Assembly: GCA_009917555.1 (NCBI GenBank)
Contig: QZDX01000004.1
Location: forward strand, 186,001-250,000
DNA length: 64,000 nucleotides
DNA from: a bacterium 1XD21-13
Lineage (GTDB): Bacteria > Bacillota > Clostridia > Lachnospirales > Lachnospiraceae
Reading direction: 5' to 3'
Shown piece after piece: positions 41,051-49,231 of the stretch. The position numbers were made by a program, and so were the translations under genes. Within the stretch, counting starts at the first letter, position 1. Every line of letters starts with the position of its first letter. The notes below the pieces were generated by a model that searched no databases, had not been told where the DNA came from, and saw only the letters and a program-made list of their open reading frames with translations.

Positions 41051-42880
41051 TTGAAAAATACAACTATGGACCAGTTTTTGGAGCCGGAGGATGTAAGAGT
41101 GCAGGAATTCCTGGATATGATTGCCCCTTCGGTGGTGAAATTTCATACGGATCATTTTATCTGTGGCAATACCTTCCGGTGCGTCTGGGCTCTTCGGGAG
41201 TACCCCACCGCAACGGAGGAGCAGGCGATTTTAAAGCGCTTAGGAGAAAAGGATGGTGTAACCTTACGCATCTATACCCGGCATGTCAATGCTGCCGAGG
41301 AGAAGAAAATCATCAGCAATGCAGCCAGCAAGAACCGGATGGAACGGGCCAATACCAATGATCTTCAGCAGACCGTAATGGCAGAAAGCAATTTAAAGGA
41401 TGTGGCGGCCATTGTAGCGCAGACCCATCGGAACCGGGAACCGCTTTTGCATACGGCTGTTTACCTGGAGCTGTCATCAAACGATTACAACGGTCTGAAG
41501 CTTTTGCAGACCGAGGTCTTGACCGAGCTTATCCGCTCCAAGCTAAATGTGGATCGATTGCTTCTGCGCCAACAGCAGGGCTTTCAGTCCGTGATGCCAA
41601 GCGGCAGAAATGTGTTCCGGGACCAGTTTGAGCGGGTATTGCCAGCCAGCAGCGTAGCCAATCTATATCCCTTTAACTACAGCGGAAAGACCGATCCCCA
41701 TGGCTTCTATGTGGGCAGGGATAAGTTTGGCAGTAACATCCTCATAGATTTTAATCAGAGAGCGGAGGACAAGACCAACGGTTCCATCCTGATCCTGGGT
41801 AATTCCGGACAGGGAAAATCATACCTGCTAAAGCTCATTCTCTGCAATCTTCGGGAAGCAGGCATGCACGTTATCTGCCTCGATCCGGAGATGGAGTATG
41901 AGGATTTGACCAACAACCTAAAGGGCTGCTTTATTGACCTTATGGGAGGAACATACATCATCAATCCCTTAGAGCCAAAGGTGTGGGACGAAGGAGATGA
42001 TCCGGAAGATTTGGACGCGCCGGAAGCCTTTCGATTAAGGAGCCGCTTAAGCCAGCACATCAGCTTTTTAAAGGATTTCTTCCGCAGCTACAAGGACTTT
42101 ACGGATCGAGAGATTGATGTGATAGAGATTCTTTTGCAGAGGCTGTATGAAAGCTTTGGAATTACGGATCAAACGGACTTTCGGAGGCTGCCTTCCGAGG
42201 ACTACCCCATTCTTTCGGATCTGTATGAATTTATAGAAAAAGAATATCAGGAGTTTGATAAAAACAGGAGGCAGCTTTATACGGCGGAGCTGTTGCAGAG
42301 CATTCTTCTTGGCCTTCATTCCATGTGTAAGGGAGCGGAATCAAAGTTTTTTAACGGGTATACCAACATCACGGATTCCAGCTTTATTACCTTTGGCGTA
42401 AAAGGACTTCTGCAGGCAAGCAAGAGCCTGAAAAACGCGCTGCTCTTTAATGTCCTTTCTTACATGAGCAATGAGCTCCTTACCACAGGAAATACGGCGG
42501 CCAGCTTGGATGAGTTTTATCTGTTCCTGTCCAACCTGACGGCAGTGGAGTATGTGCGCAACTTTATGAAACGGGTAAGAAAAAAGAATTCCGCTGTGAT
42601 ACTGGCCAGTCAGAACCTGGAGGACTTTAACATTGAAGGTATCCGGGAGTATACCAAGCCTCTGTTCTCCATTCCTACCCACCAGTTTCTTTTTAATGCA
42701 GGTGCCATTGATGAGAAGTTCTATATCGAAACGCTGCAGCTGGAGCAAAGCGAGTTCTCCCTGATCCGTTATCCCCAGAGGGGCGTGTGCCTTTATAAAT
42801 GTGGCAATGAACGCTATAACCTGATGGTCACGGCTCCGGACTACAAGGCCAGGCTGTTTGGAAAAGCAGGGGGACGCTAA
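41051..42880 (+). CDS. VirB4/TraC-like conjugative transfer ATPase
   Basis: A 609-residue ATPase powering substrate transfer and pilus assembly in the type IV secretion system. Walker A GNSGQGKS is at about 250-257; HVICLDPEMEYEDL follows, and the C-terminal RecA-like motifs run through LDEFYLFLSN and VRKKNSAVILASQNLEDF. TTG 41051 is chosen because GGAGGAG lies 9 bases upstream. The frame also has an ATG at 40991, but it abuts the terminator and lacks a ribosome site. Confidence 0.9.
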   Translation: MKNTTMDQFLEPEDVRVQEFLDMIAPSVVKFHTDHFICGNTFRCVWALREYPTATEEQAILKRLGEKDGVTLRIYTRHVNAAEEKKIISNAASKNRMERANTNDLQQTVMAESNLKDVAAIVAQTHRNREPLLHTAVYLELSSNDYNGLKLLQTEVLTELIRSKLNVDRLLLRQQQGFQSVMPSGRNVFRDQFERVLPASSVANLYPFNYSGKTDPHGFYVGRDKFGSNILIDFNQRAEDKTNGSILILGNSGQGKSYLLKLILCNLREAGMHVICLDPEMEYEDLTNNLKGCFIDLMGGTYIINPLEPKVWDEGDDPEDLDAPEAFRLRSRLSQHISFLKDFFRSYKDFTDREIDVIEILLQRLYESFGITDQTDFRRLPSEDYPILSDLYEFIEKEYQEFDKNRRQLYTAELLQSILLGLHSMCKGAESKFFNGYTNITDSSFITFGVKGLLQASKSLKNALLFNVLSYMSNELLTTGNTAASLDEFYLFLSNLTAVEYVRNFMKRVRKKNSAVILASQNLEDFNIEGIREYTKPLFSIPTHQFLFNAGAIDEKFYIETLQLEQSEFSLIRYPQRGVCLYKCGNERYNLMVTAPDYKARLFGKAGGR

Positions 42881-42992
42881 AAGAGAAAGGAGTAGCCTGT
42901 ATCGGAAATTGATTTAGGAGACAGGAGAAAAGCAGGGGCAGATACACCATTTAAAGCGAATTGATAAAGATGCTCAAGAGAGGAGGCTATGG

Positions 42993-44072
42993 GTGGAGAT
43001 ACAGGAGCAGAAATTCGGCATTGAGATTGAGCTGACCGGAATCACCAGGCGGCATGCGGCAGAGGTAGCGGCGGAATATTTTGGAACACAGCCCTATTAT
43101 ATTGGGAGCTTTTATAATGCTTACGCGGCAAGGGATGACAAAGATCGGCAGTGGAAATTTATGAATGATGCAAGCATTAGGCCGGAAAAAATGGTAAACA
43201 GACAGAGAGTAAGCGCAGATGGGGAATACAAGACCGAGATGGTGAGTCCCATTTGTCAATACGAGGATATCCCGGTCATTCAGGAACTGATTCGTAAGCT
43301 GCGAAAGCAGGGAGCCATTACCAATGCCAGCTGTGGCATCCATGTGCACATCGATGCCTCTCCCTTTGATGCCAGAACTCTTCGGAACATCACCAATATC
43401 ATGGCTGCAAAGGAGGACTTGATTTATAAAGCGCTTCAAGTAACGGTGGATCGGAAACGTCGGTTCTGTCAGCCGGTGGAGCAGCGCTTTTTAGAGGAGC
43501 TAAACAGGAAAAAACCAAAGAGCATAGGGGAGATGGAGGGCATTTGGTATAACGGCAGGAGCCATAGGGATGACCACTACCATGACAGCCGTTATCACTG
43601 CTTGAACCTTCATAGTGTCTTTCAGAAGGGAACCATAGAATTCCGTCTGTTTAACGGGACCACCCATGCAGGAAAAATCAAGGCATACATTCAGCTTTGC
43701 CTGGCCATTGGTGCTCAGGCACTAAACCAAAGCTGTGCCAGCCGCAGGAAAACCCAGGCGGTAAATGAGAAGTATACCTTTCGTACCTGGCTTTTAAGGC
43801 TTGGTTTAAACGGGGATGAATTTAAGACCGCACGGCTTCATCTGCTGGCCCATCTGGACGGTTGCATTGCCTGGCGTGATCCGGCTCAAGCGCTTGCCCA
43901 GAAAGAGAGGATGCGGCAAAAGCGGGAAAAGGAAATGGCAGGCCGGATGGAAGAAGCTTCCGGAGGAGAGCGGATGGAGACGGAAAGTAGTATAGAAGCT
44001 ATGGGGGAATCGCATAACGGGGTAGAAGAAAGAGCTGGGGAAGTATCCTCGGCTTTTACGATATCCATGTAG
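42993..44072 (+). CDS. amidoligase (glutamine-synthetase-like fold)
   Basis: A 359-residue protein of the 'putative amidoligase' family. Seen: FGIEIELTGITRR (the ExE nucleotide/metal site), YKTEMVSPICQYEDIPVIQEL, SCGIHVHIDASPF (His residues) and TIEFRLFNGTTHAGKIKAYIQLC. These enzymes are predicted to use ATP to join an amino group to a carboxylate, making peptide-like tags. The C-terminal 60 residues are Arg/Glu-rich. GTG start 6 bases after AGGAGG. A gamma-glutamylcyclotransferase-like gene follows, the partner combination predicted for this family. Confidence 0.85.
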   Translation: MEIQEQKFGIEIELTGITRRHAAEVAAEYFGTQPYYIGSFYNAYAARDDKDRQWKFMNDASIRPEKMVNRQRVSADGEYKTEMVSPICQYEDIPVIQELIRKLRKQGAITNASCGIHVHIDASPFDARTLRNITNIMAAKEDLIYKALQVTVDRKRRFCQPVEQRFLEELNRKKPKSIGEMEGIWYNGRSHRDDHYHDSRYHCLNLHSVFQKGTIEFRLFNGTTHAGKIKAYIQLCLAIGAQALNQSCASRRKTQAVNEKYTFRTWLLRLGLNGDEFKTARLHLLAHLDGCIAWRDPAQALAQKERMRQKREKEMAGRMEEASGGERMETESSIEAMGESHNGVEERAGEVSSAFTISM

Positions 44073-44119
44073 TTTATGAACGAAAGACTTTTCCAGTAAA
44101 TCAGTAGGAGAAAAAGGAA

Positions 44120-44626
44120 ATGAAGAAGAAAAAGGAACGGTTATACATTGCATATGGGAGCAACTTAAACCGGCCCCAAATGGAGCGACGATGTCCTGGA
44201 GCATCCGTTGCAGGCATTAGTGAGGTGACGGATTATGAATTGCTATTTCGAAATGTCGCCACGATAGAACCCAGGAAAGGAGCCAAGGTTCCGGTTGTGC
44301 TTTGGCAGATTACACCGGAGGATGAGAGAGCGCTTGACCGTTATGAAGGCTGGCCAAGGCTTTACCGCAAGGAGATGATGGAGCTTGAACTGGAAGGAAA
44401 GCCGGTGTCTGCCATGGTGTATGTGATGAACGAGGGGCGAAAAGCGGATCTGCCTGCCAGCTATTATTATGATGTGATTTCGGAAGGGTATCAGACCTTT
44501 GGCTTTGATGAAAAGGTATTGGAGCAGGCAATGGGCAGGACTATGGAGCTGATAAAGCAGGAGGAAGCGCTTGAGGAAGTGGCTACACCGGAAGAGGTGT
44601 GCCCCTTTAGCAGTCCTCAGATGTAA
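44120..44626 (+). CDS. gamma-glutamylcyclotransferase-like (AIG2/GGCT) protein
   Basis: A 168-residue protein with the GGCT signature YGSNL (residues 12-16) and the acid/base Glu76 in DRYEGWP. GGCT enzymes release gamma-glutamyl groups as pyroglutamate. Paired with the amidoligase it could remove what that enzyme adds. The C-terminus ends in CPFSSPQM. Confidence 0.85.
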   Translation: MKKKKERLYIAYGSNLNRPQMERRCPGASVAGISEVTDYELLFRNVATIEPRKGAKVPVVLWQITPEDERALDRYEGWPRLYRKEMMELELEGKPVSAMVYVMNEGRKADLPASYYYDVISEGYQTFGFDEKVLEQAMGRTMELIKQEEALEEVATPEEVCPFSSPQM

Positions 44627-44660
44627 AGGGAAACGATAGGAAAGAAAGGAGATGAAAGCG

Positions 44661-45695
44661 ATGGCAGCATCTGCGGCACTTACATTGGCGGCAAAGGCTG
44701 TAGCAGCGGCAGCTACGGATAAACGTGGAAGAACCGCTTTGCTTTCCATTTTGGCAGCGGTTCTTCTGCCGTTTCTTTTGGTAACATTTCTTTTATTGAG
44801 CCTTTTAGATGGGACAAGCACCCATAATGTATCGGCAGTGGAGCTTACCTTTCATGGAGGAAGTCTGTCCGAACAGATACCAAGGGAGTATCAGGGGTAT
44901 ATCGAAGATATGCGAAGGAGCTTTCAAGCCTTGGACGATTTGATTGCTGGAGTAGATAACCTGGAGGGAGGAGAGATAGACGGAAACCGGGTAAAAGCTT
45001 ATTTTTATGCGGTGTATTTTGGAGAGGAGCAGCCATCCAGGAGAGCGCAGAGGGAATTTCTTGACTGCTTTTTACGCTATGAAGAACGCACACGAATCGT
45101 AGAAAATGAAGATGGAACCACCAGAGAGGAGACCTATATGGTCGCTATTTTTCTCACGGATCAGAATGAAATTTGTGCAAACCTAAGCAGCTTTCTGGGA
45201 ACGCCTTTGACCGATGAGGGTCGTGCCAATGCCCAGCGGATCTATACGATAGCGGTCTATGGCAAGGGAGGTCCTGGCAACTTGGAAGCGGGACCGGCCA
45301 TGAGTGAAGGAAGCTATGAGGCTCTCATTGCGGAGGCTGTGAAGTATATCGGCTACCCCTATGTATGGGGAGGCTCCTCTCCAGCTACCTCTTTCGACTG
45401 CAGCGGATATATCTGTTGGATCTTCACACACTCCGGCATTACAACCCTTCCCAGGACATCCGCAGGAGGACTTTATGAGCAGTGTGCGATAGTACCAAGA
45501 GAGGAAGCAAGGCCGGGAGACCTGATATTTTTTACAGGAACCTATGCATCCGCAGGGTCGGTGAGCCATGTGGGATTGTATGTGGGGAATGAGAAAATGC
45601 TGCATGCGGGGAATCCTATAGGCTACGGGGACCTTAATTCAACTTACTGGCGTGTTCATTACTACGCTATGGGCCGCCTGCCGGGAATTCCTTAG
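44661..45695 (+). CDS. membrane-anchored NlpC/P60 cell-wall hydrolase (VirB1-like role)
   Basis: A 344-residue protein: N-terminal transmembrane helix (about 33-52), a stalk/pseudo-substrate domain (about 75-200) and a C-terminal NlpC/P60 cysteine peptidase with Cys247 (FDCSGY), His303 (VSHVGLY) and His315 (LHAGNP). It would open peptidoglycan for the transfer channel, the role played by VirB1 or orf14/CwlT proteins. ATG 44661 is preferred over 44652, which lies too close to AGGAG. No lysozyme-like domain is present, unlike CwlT. Confidence 0.87.
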   Translation: MAASAALTLAAKAVAAAATDKRGRTALLSILAAVLLPFLLVTFLLLSLLDGTSTHNVSAVELTFHGGSLSEQIPREYQGYIEDMRRSFQALDDLIAGVDNLEGGEIDGNRVKAYFYAVYFGEEQPSRRAQREFLDCFLRYEERTRIVENEDGTTREETYMVAIFLTDQNEICANLSSFLGTPLTDEGRANAQRIYTIAVYGKGGPGNLEAGPAMSEGSYEALIAEAVKYIGYPYVWGGSSPATSFDCSGYICWIFTHSGITTLPRTSAGGLYEQCAIVPREEARPGDLIFFTGTYASAGSVSHVGLYVGNEKMLHAGNPIGYGDLNSTYWRVHYYAMGRLPGIP

Positions 45696-45740
45696 ATAAA
45701 AAGATGGTGAAACATTTCAAGAATGGAGGCAGATAAGAAA

Positions 45741-45998
45741 ATGAAAAACACAACACTAACTATGAGCTTTAATGCAGATCGACTGGATGCTTTGACCTAT
45801 CATATGGGAAAGAAGGAGGCAGATTTACAGGAAGAGCTAAAAGACTATCTTCAGAAGCTCTATGAGAAATATGTCCCCCAGGCAACCAGGGAATACCTGG
45901 ATGACCGAATCACAAGGGAGGAAAATGCAAGATCACCCCGTTCAATCCGGCAAAGGAATGTAGCTTCCCAGGAGACAGAGCAGGAAAACAGGGGATAA
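45741..45998 (+). CDS. DUF6103-like small element protein
   Basis: An 85-residue soluble protein: TLTMSFNADRLDALTYHMGKKEADLQEELKDYLQKLYEKYVP then a basic disordered tail. The N-terminal part has a strand-helix-helix layout like an RHH regulator. In related elements this gene type lies just upstream of oriT and the mobC-like gene, as it does here. ATG 45741 after GGAGG. Confidence 0.65.
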   Translation: MKNTTLTMSFNADRLDALTYHMGKKEADLQEELKDYLQKLYEKYVPQATREYLDDRITREENARSPRSIRQRNVASQETEQENRG

Positions 45999-46018
45999 GC
46001 GAATAGGGTGTAAAAGAC

Positions 46019-46391
46019 ATGCGCCGGCATTAAGCACTGTAAGGCGCCGTGTGGCCTCGTGTGCCATTTTTATGGCAGGGGTGGCAGTAGTTACCCTGGG
46101 AGGAAAAATCCGCCTCGTTGGGGAGATTTGGACAGGGGAAAGGTTGGGGATGGACGGTAGAATACCAGGGGCGAAAATGGTGCAGGTTAAAGGGGTTATG
46201 CTGCTTAGGCAGCCTACCCCCTGAAAACACCGACCGGCAAAGCCGTTCGGGAAAAGAAAAGTGCATACTTTTTTGGAAGAGAACAGGAAACTTGATGCCT
46301 GATTTCAAAAAAGCAGGGGATTTAGGGGATTTCTACAAAGAAAAAGTGAATACCAGGAAGAATAGACCAGTAAAAGGGGAGGAATGTATGG
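46019..46391 (+). other. candidate origin of transfer (oriT), non-coding hairpin-rich region
   Basis: About 370 bases with no convincing gene. It contains several hairpins: TGCCAT/ATGGCA with T4 loop (about 46060-46075), GGGGT..GCTGC/GCAGC..ACCCC (46192-46220), CCGA-CGGC/GCCG-TCGG (46230-46250) and AAAAGT-GCAT-ACTTTT (46257-46272). It lies directly before the mobC-like accessory gene, the usual site of oriT. The GTGCATAC loop could hold the nick site, but this is unproven. Confidence 0.5.
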
Positions 46392-46811
46392 ATGGCGAAG
46401 GAAGTAAAAAAGGTACGAACCGGCTTTTACATTGAGAAGGAAGTGCTTGAGATGGCGGACAGCCTTCTGGCAGTAGCCAATGTACGTTCCAGAAATGAGT
46501 TTGCCACGGAGGCTTTGAAATTTTATTGTGGTTACTTAAACTCCGGAAAGGCGGAGAACTATCTTTTGCAATCCCTATCCTCCGTCCTGACAAGTACGGT
46601 TCGGGACACGGAGAACCGTCTGGCAAGAATGGATTTCAAGATAGCAGTGGAATTGTCCATGCTAGCACATATGATTGCGTACCATTCGGAGAGTCAGATT
46701 GATGAGATTACGTTCCGAAAGCTCCATGCAAAGTGTGTGGAGGAGGTAAAAAGATTGAATGGTGCTATAGAATTGGATGAGGCATATAGATATCAAAAAA
46801 GTGAAAACTAA
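46392..46811 (+). CDS. MobC-like relaxosome accessory protein (RHH type)
   Basis: A 139-residue protein: basic start, a strand-helix-helix unit (RTGFYIEKEVLEMADSLLAVANVRSRNEFATEALKFYCGYL) that should bind DNA as a dimer, and a long helical C-terminal part. Such proteins bind oriT and help the relaxase. The relaxase gene would normally follow at once; here a 5-kb AT-rich island separates them. Confidence 0.72.
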   Translation: MAKEVKKVRTGFYIEKEVLEMADSLLAVANVRSRNEFATEALKFYCGYLNSGKAENYLLQSLSSVLTSTVRDTENRLARMDFKIAVELSMLAHMIAYHSESQIDEITFRKLHAKCVEEVKRLNGAIELDEAYRYQKSEN

Positions 46812-46900
46812 AAGTTAAAAAGTTTATTGGTTTTGTATATGGACTGCCAGAATAGTTCCGCTTATAAAAGCATTGTCATCTGGGGTTATGCATAAAATAT

Positions 46901-46929
46901 TTGCAAAACTGCATCACAGAGAATATAAT
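46901..46929 (+). promoter_or_regulatory. promoter of the DUF1016 gene
   Basis: TTGCAA (46901-46906), 17-bp spacer, TATAAT (46924-46929), about 85 bases before the start. Confidence 0.65.
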
Positions 46930-47013
46930 GTAAGAGAAAAATTGTGTGCGAAAAATAGCAGGGGAAGTATACGTAAAAGTATTGTAAAATAAGGCTCTTT
47001 TAGGAGAATGGTT

Positions 47014-48177
47014 ATGAGTGAAATTCAAAATTATGATGAGGCTGTCAAAGCAATAAAGACGGCTATTTTGCAAAGCCAGTATAATGCTTCCAAGATTGTG
47101 AATGAAAAACAGCTCATGTTATATTTTGGCATTGGAAAGTACATTTCTTTAAATTCACGGAATGGTTTTTGGGGAAAAGGTGCGATAGATGCCATTAGTG
47201 AGCGGCTGGACAAAGAGCTGCCAGGTCTTCGGGGATTTTCAGCACGGAATCTTCGATATATGCGTACATTTTATGAGGAATGGAAAAATTTAGATAATTC
47301 TCCTGTAAATTTTGAACTCAATGATGGTTCAAATTTGGCACATACATGTGCCAAATTGCTTAATGAATATAATAATGAAATTTGGAACACGTTTGTGCCA
47401 AAAACTCAGGAATTCCCCATTGAGGAGTTTCTGAGTATTGGATTTTCACATCATCGACTTATTCTTTCAAAGACAAAGAATGAAGATGAAAGAATTTTTT
47501 ATATTAAAAGGTGTGCAACAGAGCGATTTAGCTATGAGGCTTTGGGCAGAAGCATTGCATCAGATGAATATCACCATCAGGGTAGATTGCCAAACAATTT
47601 TTATGAAACACTTCCAGCAGCAGATCAAGCATTTCGGGCAGTTAACACCTTTAAAGATGAATATCTGCTTGATTATATCAATGTGGAGGAGTTGGGTATT
47701 AGAGATAAACAGGATATAGATGAGAAGGTAGTAGAAAATGCTATCATCCACAATGTGAAAATGTTCATTCTCACGTTTGGTAAGGATTTTACATTCGTGA
47801 GAAATCAATACCACCTTGATGCTTTTGGCGAAGACCAATACATAGATCTTTTATTTTTTAATCGAGAATTAAATTGTCTTGTAGCGGTTGAATTGAAGAC
47901 AGGAAAATTTAAGACATCATATTTGGGACAATTGTCAGGGTATTTAAGTGTACTTGATAAATTTGAGAAGAAGCCACATGAAAATCCTGCCATTGGTATT
48001 ATTTTATGCAAGGATATGAATAAAGCTTTTGTGGATTTTGTTATTAGGGATTATAGCAAGCCGATGGGGGTGGCAACTTATAAGACCTCAAAGGATATGT
48101 CAGATGAGCTTAAGAAGGCTCTTCCTAATATTGACGATTTGAAAAAGCTGCTGGGCACGGACGAGGAGAGGGGATAA
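47014..48177 (+). CDS. DUF1016 (YhcG-type) PD-(D/E)XK nuclease-like protein
   Basis: A 387-residue protein. The N-terminal domain (about 1-160) has the YhcG helical pattern (LMLYFGIGKYISLNSRNGFWGKGAIDAISERLDKELP ... GFSARNLRYMRTFYEEW). The C-terminal domain shows a nuclease core: FVRNQYHLDAFGEDQYIDLLFFNRELNCLVAVELKTGKF, with Asp in YIDLLF and the E-L-K motif. These proteins occur in restriction or defence neighbourhoods of mobile elements. Codon use is AT-rich compared with the flanking transfer genes. ATG 47014 follows AGGAG by 7 bases. Confidence 0.85.
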   Translation: MSEIQNYDEAVKAIKTAILQSQYNASKIVNEKQLMLYFGIGKYISLNSRNGFWGKGAIDAISERLDKELPGLRGFSARNLRYMRTFYEEWKNLDNSPVNFELNDGSNLAHTCAKLLNEYNNEIWNTFVPKTQEFPIEEFLSIGFSHHRLILSKTKNEDERIFYIKRCATERFSYEALGRSIASDEYHHQGRLPNNFYETLPAADQAFRAVNTFKDEYLLDYINVEELGIRDKQDIDEKVVENAIIHNVKMFILTFGKDFTFVRNQYHLDAFGEDQYIDLLFFNRELNCLVAVELKTGKFKTSYLGQLSGYLSVLDKFEKKPHENPAIGIILCKDMNKAFVDFVIRDYSKPMGVATYKTSKDMSDELKKALPNIDDLKKLLGTDEERG

Positions 48178-48349
48178 CGAATGATTTTTTCCAAGATTCC
48201 ATATGGAGAATTCTATGAATGCAAGGTAAGCCCTTTAGGATTTGAAAAAAGACCCTAGTTATAATGAGACATTTTGGGTCATTGGTAGAGAGGACGTATA
48301 TAAAACAAAATTCTATAAAATTCTGGAAATAGCAAAGGGGGCGCTTATT

Positions 48350-48673
48350 TTGGCAATTACAGCAGATCTTTTACAGAGCCTTGTTCCTATTTCACAATTC
48401 AATAAAGGTCAAGCAGCGAGGATATTTGACAGACTTCATTCTGAAAGGGAATTAATTGTTTTAAAGAATAATCAACCTTCAGCAGTTATTTTGTCACCGG
48501 AAGAATATACAAGGCTAACGGAAATTGAGGAAGACTATTTTCTATTGTTAGAGGCAAATAAGCGCATGGAGGATAATGGAAATAAGAAAACAATTTCATT
48601 TGATTCCGTAATGAGCGATTTAGGAATCAGCGAAGACGAACTTTTGGATACGGAGGATGTAGATATCAAATGA
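48350..48673 (+). CDS. Phd/YefM-type antitoxin
   Basis: A 107-residue antitoxin: PISQFNKGQAARIFDRLHSERELIVLKNNQPSAVILSPEEYTRL is the Phd/YefM DNA-binding core, and the acidic C-terminus (DLGISEDELLDTEDVDIK) is the toxin-binding tail. A TTG start at 48350 after GGGGG is chosen because the frame before it (from 48242) has no antitoxin-like sequence. Its stop overlaps the toxin start (ATGA). Confidence 0.75.
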   Translation: MAITADLLQSLVPISQFNKGQAARIFDRLHSERELIVLKNNQPSAVILSPEEYTRLTEIEEDYFLLLEANKRMEDNGNKKTISFDSVMSDLGISEDELLDTEDVDIK

Positions 48674-48990
48674 CATGGAGGATCGAGTTTTTAAATGAAG
48701 CGGAAAAGGACATGAAGAAACTCGAGTATGTCGCTCAGATTCAAGTCTTAAAGGAAATCTGAAAAGTTAGTCGAAATCTATTATCTACAGAGAAGAGTGA
48801 ATATAGAAAACCTTTGGGCAACAAAAGTGGGACAGACCTCATGAAAATAAAGTTCAGGGATTTGGGAATCAGAGTTGTTTATAAGGTGGAGCGTATAGAC
48901 GGAGTAATGAAGATTATTGTAATTTCCGCTAGAACCGATGAGCAGGTATATAAGGAAGCAGCAAAAAGGCGAGACAAACATGATTTATAA
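48670..48990 (+). pseudogene. RelE/ParE-type toxin, inactivated by an in-frame TGA
   Basis: The frame encodes a RelE-family toxin: MTWRIEFLNEAEKDMKKLE ... VLKEI, then TGA at 48760-48762 (codon 31), and continues KVSRNLLSTEKSEYRKPLGNKSG ... LKIKFRDLGIRVVYKVE ... to TAA at 48988. Downstream codons still fit the family, so the stop is a recent nonsense change. The antitoxin gene upstream is intact and overlaps the ATG. Confidence 0.75.
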
Positions 48991-49068
48991 CAGAAGATGT
49001 AATAAGGTCGTTATTAGGAAATTACTTAGTAGCGGCTTTTTTATTGGGACAGATATAGCAAAATTTAA

Positions 49069-49097
49069 ATGACAGAAATTTGAATGAGATGTATAAT
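49069..49097 (+). promoter_or_regulatory. promoter of the putative nuclease/membrane-protein pair
   Basis: ATGACA (49069-49074), 17-bp spacer, TATAAT (49092-49097), 135 bases before the 49232 gene. Confidence 0.65.
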
Positions 49098-49231
49098 GAA
49101 GCATAAAGAAGATGTCCATGTAAGAAAATATAGTTTGCGAAAGCTGCATTGAAATAGCCGGGGTATGTCTAAATGCTTATGCGGTGCAAATTGGAAAGAA
49201 TATTTGCATTAAGGCAAAAGAGAGGGATTAA

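Noticed and set aside
46030-46435. 92- and 105-codon frames in the oriT candidate region
   Set aside because: Composition is that of random hairpin DNA, no ribosome site, and the strand and position conflict with the mobC-like gene.
48181-48349. 25-codon frame at 48181 and N-terminal extension of the antitoxin from 48242
   Set aside because: No similarity to antitoxins and no proper ribosome site; may be remnant DNA.
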